A stretch of DNA of 64,000 nucleotides from Macrococcus lamae (GCF_004359545.1 NZ_SCWB01000008.1:1-64000); one strand, 5' to 3'; shown: positions 27,791 to 37,299, counted from the first letter of the stretch. Program-made: numbers and translations. Notes: generated from the sequence alone by a model not told the origin.

Positions 27791-29533
27791 TTATAATAAC
27801 TCCTTTGTTGTCACAACGGAATTGATTTCGTCTTCAATTTCATGTGGCAGAATCGGTGTGCCATCATATTTTACAAAACTATGAATTTTATTCTGATGGT
27901 TCACGTTCATTTTAATAATTTGAGCGAGTTGTCCCTGATAGTTGTTCTCAGCAACGATGACTTGTTTTGCTTTGTCAAAAGCAGCTTGTACTTCTTCCGT
28001 CGGGAATGGGTGTAGCTGTTTAATATGCAGATGGTTCACAGATGCATCCACGCGGTCCATCGCTTCTTCAATCGCACCATACGTTGAAATAAAGCCAATG
28101 ACTAAAACGTCAGCTTCTTCAAAGCCACCCGTTTCAACGACAGGTTCTGAAATTTTTAAGTTCGCGATTTTCTCCATCCGTTTTTTCATCTGTTTAATAC
28201 GGTTGACAGGACTTTCAGACGGCTTGCCGTCTTCACCATGTTCTACACCAGTGACATGATGAATCCCGTTTTTGACACCAGGAATCGTACGGGGTGACAC
28301 ACCGGATTCTGTCACTTCATAACGTTTGAAATAGTCTTTATTTTCACGTTCAGGCACTTCAGTGATCAGATTACCACGTTCAATTTTAATCCGATTATAA
28401 TCAAGTTCTGGCACAGTCTGCTTGCCGAGCGATAGCTGCAGATCACTTAAAATAATGACCGGACATTGATACTGCTCTGCTAGGTTGAATGCTTCAACTG
28501 TTGTATAAAATGCATCTTCTGCTGTTGTCGGTGCAACGACTATTTTCGGAATATCACCGTGGGTACCGTAGATCATCTGCATTAAGTCTGACTGCTCTTG
28601 CTTCGTCGGCAGTCCGGTAGAAGGACCTCCGCGCATCGTATTGATCACGACAAACGGCTGTTCAGTCATTCCTGAGAGTCCGATTGCTTCCATCATCAAT
28701 GAAAGACCTGGGCCTGCTGATGCTGTAAAAGATCTCACGCCTGCATAGTTCACTCCGATTGCCATAACGGCTGCCGCGATCTCATCTTCCGTCTGAATGA
28801 CCGTTCCATTAAATTTCGGTAATTTATCTATCATATATTCCATGATTTCAGATGCCGGTGTAATTGGATATGCCGCCATAAAGCGTGCACCGCCCGCAAT
28901 GGCACCTAATGAAATGGCTTCATTACCAATCATAAACAGATGGCCGTTTTCATTGCTCGGAGCCATATTAAACGCCTCGTTAATGTCAGCGCCGTATTTT
29001 ACCATTTCTTCTACACCAAGTTGCAATGCCTGCTTATTCAGTTCAACGATTTTATCGCCTTTTTTCTTGAACAGTGATTCGACCAGCTCCTCGAACGGCT
29101 CAAGTGACATTCCAAGTAACTGTGCTGTCGCCCCGACCGCTACCATGTTTTTCATCAGAGCTGTACCGAGTTCTTTTGCCATTTCAGTAAAGTTTATTTC
29201 GACAAATAAACCTGTGTAATCTTCAGGCTTTTCAGGCTTAAATTTACCGTCTGCTAAAATAATGCCGTCTGAGTTCAGTTCATGATAGTTTAAATCAATG
29301 GTTTCCTGATCAAATGCCACTAATATATCTAAGTCATCGCTAATAGCATAGACTGGTGTCGTAGAGACACGAATTTTGTTATTTGTATGACCGCCTTTAA
29401 TACGACTTGAAAAATGTCTGTATCCGTATAAATAGTAGCCTTGTCTATTTAAAGCAGTGGAAAAGATTTCACCTGTCGATTCAATCCCTTCGCCCTGCTG
29501 TCCGCCAACTTTCCACGAAATTTGTGATCTCAC
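27791..29533 (-). CDS. korA: 2-oxoacid:ferredoxin oxidoreductase alpha subunit
   Basis: A 580-residue fusion of the gamma-type domain (about 1-180, starting ISWKVGGQQGEGIESTGEIF) and the alpha pyruvate-ferredoxin-oxidoreductase-type domain (about 195-580, with AAYPITPASEIMEY near 218 and TASAGPGLSLM near 270). The start is a GTG at 29533, eight bases after AGGAGG. It is the first gene of the korAB operon, conserved next to ymdB in staphylococci. Confidence 0.93.
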   Translation of the reverse strand: MRSQISWKVGGQQGEGIESTGEIFSTALNRQGYYLYGYRHFSSRIKGGHTNNKIRVSTTPVYAISDDLDILVAFDQETIDLNYHELNSDGIILADGKFKPEKPEDYTGLFVEINFTEMAKELGTALMKNMVAVGATAQLLGMSLEPFEELVESLFKKKGDKIVELNKQALQLGVEEMVKYGADINEAFNMAPSNENGHLFMIGNEAISLGAIAGGARFMAAYPITPASEIMEYMIDKLPKFNGTVIQTEDEIAAAVMAIGVNYAGVRSFTASAGPGLSLMMEAIGLSGMTEQPFVVINTMRGGPSTGLPTKQEQSDLMQMIYGTHGDIPKIVVAPTTAEDAFYTTVEAFNLAEQYQCPVIILSDLQLSLGKQTVPELDYNRIKIERGNLITEVPERENKDYFKRYEVTESGVSPRTIPGVKNGIHHVTGVEHGEDGKPSESPVNRIKQMKKRMEKIANLKISEPVVETGGFEEADVLVIGFISTYGAIEEAMDRVDASVNHLHIKQLHPFPTEEVQAAFDKAKQVIVAENNYQGQLAQIIKMNVNHQNKIHSFVKYDGTPILPHEIEDEINSVVTTKELL

Positions 29534-29576
29534 ATCACTAACCTCCTAAGAATTCTCTTTATCTAATATAACAGAT

Positions 29577-29607
29577 AACCCACACCAGAACATGTCCAGC
29601 GTGGGTT
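29577..29607 (-). terminator. possible ymdB terminator
   Basis: AACCCACACC (29577-29586) pairs with the GCGTGGGTT arm (29599-29607) with one mismatch, about 20 bases after the ymdB stop. The T run on the minus strand is poor (TTATCTGTTATATT), so termination efficiency is uncertain. Confidence 0.5.
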
Positions 29608-29624
29608 TTCACTCAAAAATCATA

Positions 29625-30422
29625 CTAATGGCCGATAAGGGGATGATCATCGTTGATCAGAATCCGCTTCATCTTCTTAGTATGTCCTTCTTTGTTCAGT
29701 TCAATAAAGACGCCTGACAAAACACCGCGCCCTTTCTCGTGGACGACATGTCTGACAGGCAGACCAGTAACAAAACGGTGGATGACTTCATCTTTATTGA
29801 TGCCAAGAATACCGTCATAATGGCCCGTCATTCCGACGTCTGTAATAAACCCTGTTCCTCCGGGCAGCACGCGCTCATCAGCCGTTTGAATATGTGTATG
29901 GGTACCGACGACAGCACTGACTCGTCCATCAAGATAATAACCCATGGCTCCTTTTTCAGATGTTGTTTCTGCATGAAAATCCACAAAAATATTAGCCTTT
30001 TCTTTCTCAGCTTCTGCAATCAATTCATCTGCTTTCTTGAACGGACAGTCAATCGACTGCATAAACGCCCTGCCTTGCAAATTGATGACAGCGAGCTTCT
30101 CCTGATTGTATCGAATGATCTTCATACCGACGCCTGGTGCCTCGTCAGGATAATTGGCTGGTCGAATCATTTTAATGTCCTGATCCAAAAAATCATAGAC
30201 CTCACGCTGCCCATACGTATGATTGCCGAGCGTCACCATATCAACGCCCTGCGTCATAAATGTCTTGTAGATCTTCTCCGTAATTCCGCGCCCGTGAGCA
30301 GCGTTTTCGCCGTTGACAATTGTAACATTCGGTCTATATTTAGTTTTCAGCTGTGGTAAATAAGTTTCAAGCATCTCACGGCCGATTGCACCGACAATAT
30401 CCCCGATAAATAAAATTCTCAT
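29625..30422 (-). CDS. ymdB: YmdB family metallophosphoesterase
   Basis: A 265-residue binuclear metallophosphoesterase (TIGR00282). Metal ligands are visible in FIGDIVGAIGR (Asp, near residue 8), NGENAAHGRG (Asn/Glu near 37-41), LGNHTYG (Asn/His near 66-68), VDFHAETTSEK (His near 150) and GTHTHIQTAD (His near 175-177). In Bacillus YmdB acts as a phosphodiesterase and influences motility and biofilm decisions; it is often encoded beside rny. Here only a frameshifted gene and a DUF3139 gene lie between ymdB and rny. Confidence 0.92.
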   Translation of the reverse strand: MRILFIGDIVGAIGREMLETYLPQLKTKYRPNVTIVNGENAAHGRGITEKIYKTFMTQGVDMVTLGNHTYGQREVYDFLDQDIKMIRPANYPDEAPGVGMKIIRYNQEKLAVINLQGRAFMQSIDCPFKKADELIAEAEKEKANIFVDFHAETTSEKGAMGYYLDGRVSAVVGTHTHIQTADERVLPGGTGFITDVGMTGHYDGILGINKDEVIHRFVTGLPVRHVVHEKGRGVLSGVFIELNKEGHTKKMKRILINDDHPLIGH

Positions 30423-30506
30423 AGTTAACTCCTTGTTCGTTACTCATATTTTTTTAGTACAACACGCAATTTATGGTAAAATAATAAAAAAAAGTTCAGG
30501 TGACCT

Positions 30507-30828
30507 ATGACCAGTTATTATATTATTGCCATCATTACGACCATCAGTACATTCGTCAGTCTCGGTTTCTCATTAGAAGCCGTGCTGACTTCGAAGCAGG
30601 ACCATCAACTCACTGTACACCCTTGCTCGCAGCACTGCTGTGACATTGCTCAGTATAGCCCCTTATTTTTATCATAATACCGGTTTTCTGCTGGCCGTTA
30701 CTTATGCGATTATTACCATTCACTTCTTGGATTCTCTTATTGGATTTTATATAAAAAACCGGATGTGTTCAATCGGTCCGCTAATGACGTCAATTATCCA
30801 GTTTCTATTAGTCCAGATACTTCTATAA
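30507..30828 (+). pseudogene. small membrane protein gene, apparently frameshifted
   Basis: A plus-strand ATG at 30507, after AGGTGA, opens a reading frame beginning MTSYYIIAIITTISTFVS that is hydrophobic to about residue 30 and then degrades into an unlikely Cys/His-rich tail ending at a stop near 30675. The +1 frame continues from about 30590 with a good two-helix membrane sequence that includes STAVTLLSIAPYFY and AIITIHFLDSLIGFY, ending at 30828. Removing one G from the GG at 30599-30600 would join both parts into a single protein of about 106 residues. The family is unknown to me. Either a true pseudogene or a sequencing error; the stop lies next to a terminator. Confidence 0.6.
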
Positions 30829-30857
30829 AGACGGAAACTCATGGTTTTCCGTCTTTT
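30827..30857. terminator. terminator at convergent gene ends
   Basis: AAAGACGGAAA (30827-30837) and TTTCCGTCTTT (30845-30855) form an 11-base stem with a 7-base loop. It overlaps the end of the plus-strand small gene and is close after the stop of the minus-strand DUF3139 gene, so it may serve both. Confidence 0.75.
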
Positions 30858-30870
30858 CAACTCTCTGAAA

Positions 30871-31194
30871 TTATTTTTCAAAATGCTGCTTGTTGTCCTT
30901 ATCCAAATAAAATTCAAGCTTCACTTTGTCATCACTCGTACGATAATAGTAGTAATAGTTCGGATCTTTCTTCACTTTTACTTCCACCATGTAATTCTTA
31001 TCACCGCTTCTATTCGCCATAAATCCTTTTGCTTTAAAATCTTCTTTTTTCACTTGTTTTTCTTTGACCATATATTCAGCGACCCTGTCCTGCACTGTAC
31101 TTACTTTATACTGGATGAACCCGTAAATGCCGGCAAAAAGAATGGTCAGTACAAGAACAATGCTAAAAATCCATTTTACTGTTTTATTTGTCAT
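30871..31194 (-). CDS. DUF3139 family small membrane-anchored protein
   Basis: About 107 residues with one N-terminal membrane helix (about 8-30, WIFSIVLVLTILFAGIYGFI) and an extracytoplasmic, lysine- and tyrosine-rich domain containing KKDPNYYYYYRTSDDK (about 75-92). This fits the DUF3139 family, which has no assigned function. There is no cleavage site or lipobox. The ATG at 31194 is preferred, eight bases after AAAGGA; the ATG at 31200 is too close. It lies alone between rny and the convergent small gene. Confidence 0.72.
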   Translation of the reverse strand: MTNKTVKWIFSIVLVLTILFAGIYGFIQYKVSTVQDRVAEYMVKEKQVKKEDFKAKGFMANRSGDKNYMVEVKVKKDPNYYYYYRTSDDKVKLEFYLDKDNKQHFEK

Positions 31195-31233
31195 ACTCAT
31201 ATTCCTTTCAATGAACTTACTCTTACTTTACCA

Positions 31234-31261
31234 TAAAAAAACATCCCCCGAAGGGAATGTT
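31234..31261 (-). terminator. rny terminator
   Basis: AACATTCCC-TTCG-GGGGATGTT on the minus strand, a stable UUCG-type tetraloop hairpin followed by seven Ts. It overlaps the last base of the rny stop codon. Confidence 0.9.
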
Positions 31262-32813
31262 ATTTCGCATATTCAACTGCACGCATTTCTCTCACGACGG
31301 TCACTTTAATGTGTCCTGGATACTGCAGTTCTTCTTCGATCTGATTCTTGATGTCCCGTGCGATGCGGTGGGCTTTTAAGTCATCGACTTCTTCTGGCGT
31401 CACGATGATACGGATTTCACGTCCCGCCTGGATGGCGAATGATTTCTCGACACCATCGTAGCTTTCAGCGATTTCTTCTAATCGTTCCAATCGTCTGACA
31501 TAGTTCTCAAGCGTTTCACGTCTCGCACCCGGTCTTGCTGCACTCAGTGCATCTGCTGCTGCGACAAGAATTGAGATGACAGACGTTGGTTCCACGTCAC
31601 CATGATGTGAATGAATCGCATTGATGACAACCGGATGTTCCTTGTATTTCTTCGCAAGGTCGACTCCAATTTCAACATGGCTGCCTTCAACTTCATGGTC
31701 AATGGCTTTACCGATATCATGCAGCAGTCCAGCACGTTTCGCTAAACTCACATCTTCTCCAAGTTCCGCAGCCATCATGCCTGCAAGGTGCGCAACTTCA
31801 ACTGAATGCTTCAATACGTTCTGACCATAACTTGTACGGTACTTCATCCGCCCGAGTATTTTAACGAGATCTGGATGCAAGTTATGAATACCGAGCTCAA
31901 ATGTCGCTGCTTCTCCTGCTTCTCTGATGACTTCATCAACAGATTTGCGGGCTTTTTCCACCATTTCCTCAATGCGTCCTGGATGGATACGGCCATCTGA
32001 AACAAGATTTTCAAGCGCAATCTTAGCGATTTCTCGTCGGATCGGATCGAATCCCGACAAAATCACCGCTTCAGGTGTATCATCAATAATCAAATCGATA
32101 CCTGTCAGCGTTTCAAGCGTTCGGATATTTCGTCCTTCACGGCCGATAATTCGTCCTTTCATCTCGTCGTTCGGTAAATTAATGACCGATACTGTAGATT
32201 CTGATGTGTGATCTGCTGCTAAGCGCTGAACAGTCGTTGCCAGCAGCATTTTCGCCTTCTTGTCTACTGTTTCCTTTGCTTCTTGTTCTTTTTCTTTCAC
32301 TAATACTGCTATGTCATGAGAGAGTTCTTCTTCGACCTGGTCAATAATTTCCTGTTTCGCTTCATCTTGAGTCAGTCCGGAGATGCGTATCAGTTCTTGT
32401 TCATGTTTCACTATGATATCTTGAACACTTTGCTCTAACGCATCAACTTGATGTTGTTTTGCTTCAATTTTAGATTCTTTTTGTTCTAAAAGCTCATCTT
32501 TTTTATCTAAAAGATCGCTTTTTCGATCTAAGTTTTCTTCTTTTTGAAGTAGCCTTGCTTCTTGTCTCGATAAGTCGGATCGTCGATCGCGGTATTCTTC
32601 TTCCAGACGATCGCTGCGAAGCTGGTACTCTTCTTTCGCTTCAAGCAGCTTTTCCTTTTTTAGACTTTCAGCTTCTTTTCTAGCTTCTTTAACAATATGA
32701 TCACCAGTTTGTCTTGCCTGAATCTGCTGGTTCGTCAAATTCGTCTTTGCTAGATAATAACCGGCAGCAACTCCTAGAATGATGCCAAGCAAAATGCATA
32801 AGGCGTATAGCAT
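31260..32813 (-). CDS. rny: ribonuclease Y
   Basis: A 517-residue membrane-anchored endoribonuclease that starts decay and processing of many mRNAs. An N-terminal membrane helix (about 2-22) is followed by a long charged coiled coil (about 25-200), a KH domain with [15 protein letters not shown] (about 218-232), and an HD domain with the metal motif [12 protein letters not shown] near 363-374. Length matches RNase Y/CvfA. RicA, encoded at 16.6-17 kb, is a known partner of RNase Y in Bacillus. A promoter and AT-rich palindrome lie upstream, and it is transcribed apart from recA. Confidence 0.96.
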   Translation of the reverse strand: MLYALCILLGIILGVAAGYYLAKTNLTNQQIQARQTGDHIVKEARKEAESLKKEKLLEAKEEYQLRSDRLEEEYRDRRSDLSRQEARLLQKEENLDRKSDLLDKKDELLEQKESKIEAKQHQVDALEQSVQDIIVKHEQELIRISGLTQDEAKQEIIDQVEEELSHDIAVLVKEKEQEAKETVDKKAKMLLATTVQRLAADHTSESTVSVINLPNDEMKGRIIGREGRNIRTLETLTGIDLIIDDTPEAVILSGFDPIRREIAKIALENLVSDGRIHPGRIEEMVEKARKSVDEVIREAGEAATFELGIHNLHPDLVKILGRMKYRTSYGQNVLKHSVEVAHLAGMMAAELGEDVSLAKRAGLLHDIGKAIDHEVEGSHVEIGVDLAKKYKEHPVVINAIHSHHGDVEPTSVISILVAAADALSAARPGARRETLENYVRRLERLEEIAESYDGVEKSFAIQAGREIRIIVTPEEVDDLKAHRIARDIKNQIEEELQYPGHIKVTVVREMRAVEYAK

Positions 32814-32866
32814 AACATAAACACCTCCTTTTGCTTAATTATCTAGTTATTCATAGAGAGTTAACC

Positions 32867-32910
32867 ATATATAATTTGGAATTATATATATTAATTGTAC
32901 GTTTTCACAA
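32867..32910 (-). promoter_or_regulatory. rny promoter with AT-rich palindrome
   Basis: Minus-strand TTGTGA (32905-32910) and a perfect TATAAT (32881-32886) are 18 bases apart, about 70 bases before the rny start. The perfect palindrome ATATATAATT-TGG-AATTATATAT (32867-32889) overlaps the -10. Confidence 0.6.
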
Positions 32911-32948
32911 GTAGTAAAGTCAAGGCGGTCAAACTAAATAATAACAGA

Positions 32949-32978
32949 CAAAAAACTGAAGCCATGAAGACTTCAGTT
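32949..32978 (-). terminator. recA terminator
   Basis: AACTGAAG (32954-32961) pairs with CTTCAGTT (32971-32978), followed on the minus strand by TTTTTTGTC. About 12 bases after the recA stop. Confidence 0.88.
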
Positions 32979-32989
32979 CTTTGATCTTA

Positions 32990-34069
32990 CTATACTAATT
33001 CATCTTCAAATAGATCGTCCATTTTATTTTCTGTCGCGTCTGTAGATTCTGCAGCAGTAGCTTCTTCTACTTCGCCTTCCTTCGGTATAATACCGATTTC
33101 CTGACGGATTTTAGTGTCGATCTCCTTAAGGATTTCTGGATTTTCCTTCAAGTACATTTTTACATTCTCTTTACCTTGTCCCATACGTTCACCATTATAC
33201 GAATACCACGCACCGGATTTTTGGATAATTTCATGTTCTGCACCTAAATCAACAATTTCACCTTCACGCGAGATTCCTTGTCCGTACATAATATCTACTT
33301 CAGCAACGCGAAACGGAGGTGCCACTTTGTTTTTGACAACTTTAATCTTCGTACGGTTACCCACTACTTCAACACCTTGTTTTAACTGTTCAGCACGTCT
33401 CACTTCAAGACGGACCGAGCTGTAGAACTTAAGGGCACGTCCACCTGGCGTTGTTTCAGGATTACCAAACATAACGCCGATTTTTTCACGAACCTGGTTG
33501 ATGAAAATAGCAATTGTATTGGATTTAGAGATAGCCCCTGACAATTTACGCAGTGCCTGAGACATTAAACGCGCCTGCAGACCCATATGTGAATCGCCCA
33601 TCTCACCTTCGATCTCTGCTTTTGGAGTTAACGCGGCAACTGAATCGACAACGATGATATCAATAGCACCACTGCGCACGAAAGCTTCAGCAATTTCAAG
33701 TCCCTGTTCACCATGATCAGGCTGTGATAAATAAAGCTCATCAATATTGACACCGAGTTTTTGCGCATAGACAGGATCCAGTGCATGCTCTGCATCAATA
33801 AATGCTGCAACACCGCCCTGAGCCTGTACTTCTGCAATCGCATGAAGTGCAACGGTTGTTTTACCTGAACTTTCAGGACCATAAATCTCAATGATTCTTC
33901 CTTTAGGATAACCGCCTATACCTAATGCACCGTCCAAAGTAATCGAACCGCTGGATACTGTAGATACATTGCGGGATGTATTCTCGCCCAGTTTCATGAC
34001 AGCACCTTTACCAAATGATTTTTCCATATTCTTAATAACTGTATCTAAAGCTCTCTGACGTTCATCCAA
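32990..34069 (-). CDS. recA: recombinase RecA
   Basis: A 359-residue DNA strand-exchange protein and SOS co-protease. Walker [10 protein letters not shown] (about residues 64-72), Walker [11 protein letters not shown] (near 137-146) and the L2-region [22 protein letters not shown] (split, near 189-211) are intact, and the C-terminal tail is acidic (LFEDELV). The start codon is TTG at 34069, seven bases after AAGGAGG; an ATG four bases later is out of frame. Upstream are a SigA promoter and a LexA-type box, so SOS induction is expected. Confidence 0.97.
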   Translation of the reverse strand: MDERQRALDTVIKNMEKSFGKGAVMKLGENTSRNVSTVSSGSITLDGALGIGGYPKGRIIEIYGPESSGKTTVALHAIAEVQAQGGVAAFIDAEHALDPVYAQKLGVNIDELYLSQPDHGEQGLEIAEAFVRSGAIDIIVVDSVAALTPKAEIEGEMGDSHMGLQARLMSQALRKLSGAISKSNTIAIFINQVREKIGVMFGNPETTPGGRALKFYSSVRLEVRRAEQLKQGVEVVGNRTKIKVVKNKVAPPFRVAEVDIMYGQGISREGEIVDLGAEHEIIQKSGAWYSYNGERMGQGKENVKMYLKENPEILKEIDTKIRQEIGIIPKEGEVEEATAAESTDATENKMDDLFEDELV

Positions 34070-34131
34070 ATATATATCCTCCTTAATAACACAAATGTTA
34101 TTAGCTGATTTTTGTCGTTCTTATATATATA

Positions 34132-34160
34132 ACTATACTGATTTCTTAATCAAATAGCAA
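34132..34160 (-). promoter_or_regulatory. recA promoter
   Basis: Minus-strand TTGCTA (34155-34160) and TATAGT (34132-34137), 17 bases apart, about 60 bases before the TTG start and just downstream of the SOS box. Confidence 0.6.
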
Positions 34161-34168
34161 GCAAAAAG

Positions 34169-34182
34169 CAAACGTTTGTTCG
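34169..34182 (-). promoter_or_regulatory. LexA (SOS) box of recA
   Basis: CGAACAAACGTTTG on the minus strand matches the Gram-positive LexA consensus CGAACRNRYGTTYC at all but the last base. It lies eight bases upstream of the -35 element of recA. Confidence 0.8.
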
Positions 34183-34290
34183 TATTTTTTTGTACAGAAA
34201 ATCATGAAAAATTGACAGATAATCACGAATTACTGATCAATCTATTGCCGTTTTTAATGAAATAACAACAGTTTTTTAAATTCTGTGATT

Positions 34291-34319
34291 CAAAAAAAAG
34301 AACAGCCTATGCTGTTCTT
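34291..34319 (-). terminator. pgsA terminator
   Basis: AAGAACAGC-CTAT-GCTGTTCTT (34298-34319) with eight Ts on the minus strand, four bases after the pgsA stop. It isolates recA from the pgsA operon. The stretch between it and recA (34070-34290) holds only the recA control region. Confidence 0.9.
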
Positions 34320-34323
34320 ATAA

Positions 34324-34905
34324 CTATTTTGAGTTTTTAAATACATCGCGGCCATGGTAAAAGTACTCAATACCTGACAAAATCGTAAAGAATACAGCGA
34401 CATACATGAGCCAGTAACCTGAGCTAAATCCAAGCCAGTTGACAAATGGCTCATTTAGCAGCATCAATGTCATTGCCACCATCGTCACTGCTGTCTTAAT
34501 TTTACCAAGTTTACCTGCTGCTGAGACATACCCTTGTTCTACTTGTAGCAGTCTGAGTCCTGTGACCGCAAATTCGCGTGCAATAATGACAATAGCCATC
34601 CATGAAGGTAGAACATTAAGTTCTACCAGCGCGATCAGTCCTGACGATACTAATAGTTTATCTGCCAGCGGATCTAGGAATTTCCCCATATTGGTTACAA
34701 GATGCCATTTACGAGCTAAGTAGCCATCTACCCAGTCTGTCAATGAAGCAAAGATAAAAATCAAAGCACCGATAAACTGTTCGATGCGCATATCATAACT
34801 ACCAAGAATACTGATATCTCCCATATTAAAATCTGCGAGTAAAAATAATAAAAAAATAGGAATCAATAATACGCGGGCGACGGTAATCTGATTCGGAATA
34901 TTCAT
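34324..34905 (-). CDS. pgsA: CDP-diacylglycerol--glycerol-3-phosphate 3-phosphatidyltransferase
   Basis: A 193-residue membrane enzyme that makes phosphatidylglycerol phosphate. The CDP-alcohol phosphotransferase motif D-(x)2-D-G-(x)2-A-R...G-(x)3-D-(x)3-D reads [26 protein letters not shown] (split, about 62-87). About four to five hydrophobic helices. It is the last gene of the ymf block, as in Bacillus and staphylococci. cinA, usually between pgsA and recA, is absent. Confidence 0.94.
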   Translation of the reverse strand: MNIPNQITVARVLLIPIFLLFLLADFNMGDISILGSYDMRIEQFIGALIFIFASLTDWVDGYLARKWHLVTNMGKFLDPLADKLLVSSGLIALVELNVLPSWMAIVIIAREFAVTGLRLLQVEQGYVSAAGKLGKIKTAVTMVAMTLMLLNEPFVNWLGFSSGYWLMYVAVFFTILSGIEYFYHGRDVFKNSK

Positions 34906-34924
34906 TCATCATCCTGCTTTCTCT

Positions 34925-35788
34925 TTAATCTGTTGAATCGATAGAAAACTGGTAAGTTCTCGTGATAAGTCCGTCAGCTGTCTTCGGAACATCAACCTTC
35001 TGATTGTTGATAAATACATCGAGATCAGTTGAATTTCCTGATATTAATGTGACGGTTTTCACCCCTGAATCTAAAGCCATGGTTTTGTCTTTCACTTCTT
35101 GATAAGCATAGCGTTTATCATTATCATCATAAACTTGAATCCATGTTGCAATGCCGGAACTTACTTTTAGTATCACTCGTTCATTGGTCGATACGTCATA
35201 GCTCAGGGCGGCACCGTCAAATGAATTATATTTGACCGATGTCTTTGCGACTTTCCCAGGTTTCTCAGTTTTTTCTTCGTTTTCGTTCTTCTGCTTTTTC
35301 TCAGTCGTTTTCGACTTATCTTCCTTTGACTCTACGTTGACATCCCGGCTCTGGTTGATGTCTGACGCCAGCCAGCCATCGTTATCTGTCGACTTAAAAA
35401 ATACTTTTGCACTGAGCAGCCAGATAATGCTGATAACGAGCGTCAGACCCAGTAGTGAAACAACGAGCTGACGAATCAGCTGATCATCTTTTTTTCCTAT
35501 AGTCAGCGTTTCGTCTTTCAAACTTTTTTTCGCCTCTGCCGCAGATATCCGGCCTGACGGAAGTTCGTCTTTATGTTCTTCAATCAGCGATTTAGCGTTA
35601 AGATTCACATTACTTGCATATTTTTCAATAAATCCAATCGTATAAGCGGGATTAGGTAATGATTCAAAATCATTCCGTTCAATCATTTCGATATATTTTC
35701 GCTGAATCTTAATTTTCTGTTCAAGGTCTACCAGCGTCATACCCAGTGACTCACGTTTATGTTTTAGCTTACGTCCAATAAGCTGCAT
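34925..35788 (-). CDS. RodZ-like helix-turn-helix membrane protein
   Basis: A 287-residue protein of the RodZ/YmfM family, linked to rod morphology or septum placement in other bacteria; its role in cocci is unclear. An N-terminal XRE-type helix-turn-helix (about 1-65, starting IGRKLKHKRESLGMTLVDLE), a membrane helix (about 107-130, VVSLLGLTLVISIIWLLSA), a lysine/glutamate-rich linker (about 150-185) and a C-terminal DUF4115-type beta domain. AGGAGG precedes the ATG. Between ymfK and pgsA, as in other Bacillales. Confidence 0.85.
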   Translation of the reverse strand: MQLIGRKLKHKRESLGMTLVDLEQKIKIQRKYIEMIERNDFESLPNPAYTIGFIEKYASNVNLNAKSLIEEHKDELPSGRISAAEAKKSLKDETLTIGKKDDQLIRQLVVSLLGLTLVISIIWLLSAKVFFKSTDNDGWLASDINQSRDVNVESKEDKSKTTEKKQKNENEEKTEKPGKVAKTSVKYNSFDGAALSYDVSTNERVILKVSSGIATWIQVYDDNDKRYAYQEVKDKTMALDSGVKTVTLISGNSTDLDVFINNQKVDVPKTADGLITRTYQFSIDSTD

Positions 35789-35800
35789 GTTTCGACCTCC

Positions 35801-36589
35801 TTACTCAAAAAATCCAAAGCCATCATTGTTGAAGAGATGATTCTTACTCACTTGTTCATAAGTAATCTGCTGATCTTCAGATTCTCTCAGCTCAATGATG
35901 TAATCAAAGTCCTCCAGTGTAAACTCACTGTTCTCAACAAATAAGTCTGGATGCTCAACAACTTTGACAGCCGGCATTGTCATCACTTCCTTGATCAGCT
36001 GCATATGTTTCATATCTGTCTGCTTCACACTGACTGCGCCGTCAATAATATAAATGTAATTGCTATCATATTCTCCTTTAAAGAGTGAGCTCCGCACAGT
36101 TTGTTTGATCATTGTAGAAGATAGAAACAGCCATTTTTTATGAGCACAGACGCTGGCAGCTACTACTGATTCCGTCTTACCGACACGAGGCATTCCTCTT
36201 ATACCGATAAGACAGTGATTCTCTTCCTTGAAAAGTTCCGCCATAAAATCGACGAGTATACCAAGTTCTTTTCTGACAAATCGGAATGTCTTACGGTCAT
36301 CAAGGTCACGTTTAATATAGCGGCCATGTCTGACTGCCAGCCGATCTCTCAGCTGCGGTGTTCGAAGCTTAGTGATTTCTATTTCTTCAAGCTGTTTGAC
36401 TATATTTTCAAAACGCCCCACTTTTTCCATATTATCAGTCTTCAGCAGTAGTCCACGTCGACCCTGATCCACTCCATTGATCGTAATAATACTAATGCCG
36501 AGCGTCCCAAGAAGACTGGAAATATCACCAAGCAGACCAGGTCGGTTTAATTTGATTTCATACTCGAGATACCATTCTTTATGCATCAT
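35801..36589 (-). CDS. ymfK: YmfK family protein (DUF3388)
   Basis: A 262-residue protein whose N-terminus (about 5-80) looks like an ACT-type domain (LNRPGLLGDISSLLGTLGISI), followed by a conserved domain with a P-loop-like GMPRVGKTESVVA near 130-142. The family has no proven function. Gene order ymfI-ymfK-ymfM-pgsA is conserved. Cytoplasmic; no membrane helix seen. Confidence 0.8.
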   Translation of the reverse strand: MMHKEWYLEYEIKLNRPGLLGDISSLLGTLGISIITINGVDQGRRGLLLKTDNMEKVGRFENIVKQLEEIEITKLRTPQLRDRLAVRHGRYIKRDLDDRKTFRFVRKELGILVDFMAELFKEENHCLIGIRGMPRVGKTESVVAASVCAHKKWLFLSSTMIKQTVRSSLFKGEYDSNYIYIIDGAVSVKQTDMKHMQLIKEVMTMPAVKVVEHPDLFVENSEFTLEDFDYIIELRESEDQQITYEQVSKNHLFNNDGFGFFE

Positions 36590-36597
36590 ATGCCCCC

Positions 36598-37299
36598 TTA
36601 TATCAACCAGCCGGCGTTGATTCTCACTATTTGACCTGTAATATGTTTTGATTGGTTATGCAATAAATAAAGTACAGTATGCGCGATTTCTGATGGATCA
36701 ATCAGTTCCCCTTGAGGAATTTCATCCAGCAAAAGCTTGAGATCGTCAGAATTAAACACATCAGTCATTCTACCGCTGACGAGTCCTGGTGTTACTGCAT
36801 TGACAGTAATGTGACTGGGTGCCAATTCTTTCGCCATTGCTTTGACAAAGCCCAGCTGACCTGCCTTCATAGAAGAGTAGACAGCTTCCATCGCAGCACC
36901 TGTCTCTCCCCATATTGAACTGATTACAACTATATTACCACATTGCTTATAGACGAGCGTAGGAATAATCCACTGGACAATGGTAATTAAATTCTTCAGA
37001 TGAATATAGTATTGTTCGTCAATCATCGAAGGTTTGATGTCCTGCAGCAGGTCAAACTGAGTAGTTCCAGCAGCATAGATTACTCCATCAAGATCATCAA
37101 AAAAATCGGGCCGTTCGTTTAATTCTACTGTCATGTCCGCCTGCCAAAAACTGATATTCTGCCCTGCCCATCTCTCTTCAAGTGCAGCAGGGTCAGCCTG
37201 AAAGTAGTGGCAGACCACAAGATTTCCCGCTGCGAGTAGTTCATCGATGATGACACGGCCGATATCACCGCTGCCACCAGTCACTAAATATTTAGCCAT
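36598..37299 (-). CDS. ymfI: short-chain dehydrogenase YmfI, EF-P 5-aminopentanone reductase type
   Basis: A 233-residue SDR. The cofactor loop TGGSGDIG is near residues 7-14, the catalytic set includes S127-S128 region in VVISSIWGET, and YSSMKAG near 140-146 supplies Tyr and Lys. In Bacillus YmfI reduces the 5-aminopentanone group on EF-P to 5-aminopentanol; that role is inferred from family and from its conserved place beside ymfFH. It overlaps ymfH by 8 bases. Confidence 0.85.
   Translation of the reverse strand: MAKYLVTGGSGDIGRVIIDELLAAGNLVVCHYFQADPAALEERWAGQNISFWQADMTVELNERPDFFDDLDGVIYAAGTTQFDLLQDIKPSMIDEQYYIHLKNLITIVQWIIPTLVYKQCGNIVVISSIWGETGAAMEAVYSSMKAGQLGFVKAMAKELAPSHITVNAVTPGLVSGRMTDVFNSDDLKLLLDEIPQGELIDPSEIAHTVLYLLHNQSKHITGQIVRINAGWLI

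Noticed and set aside
28797-29219. 140-codon plus-strand frame opposite korA
   Set aside because: Antisense shadow of korA; serine/proline-rich pattern typical of reverse-frame reading.
29739-30359. 206-codon plus-strand open frame opposite ymdB
   Set aside because: Long, but lies wholly antisense to a strongly conserved metallophosphoesterase; composition is the mirror of ymdB codons and no promoter or ribosome binding site is evident.
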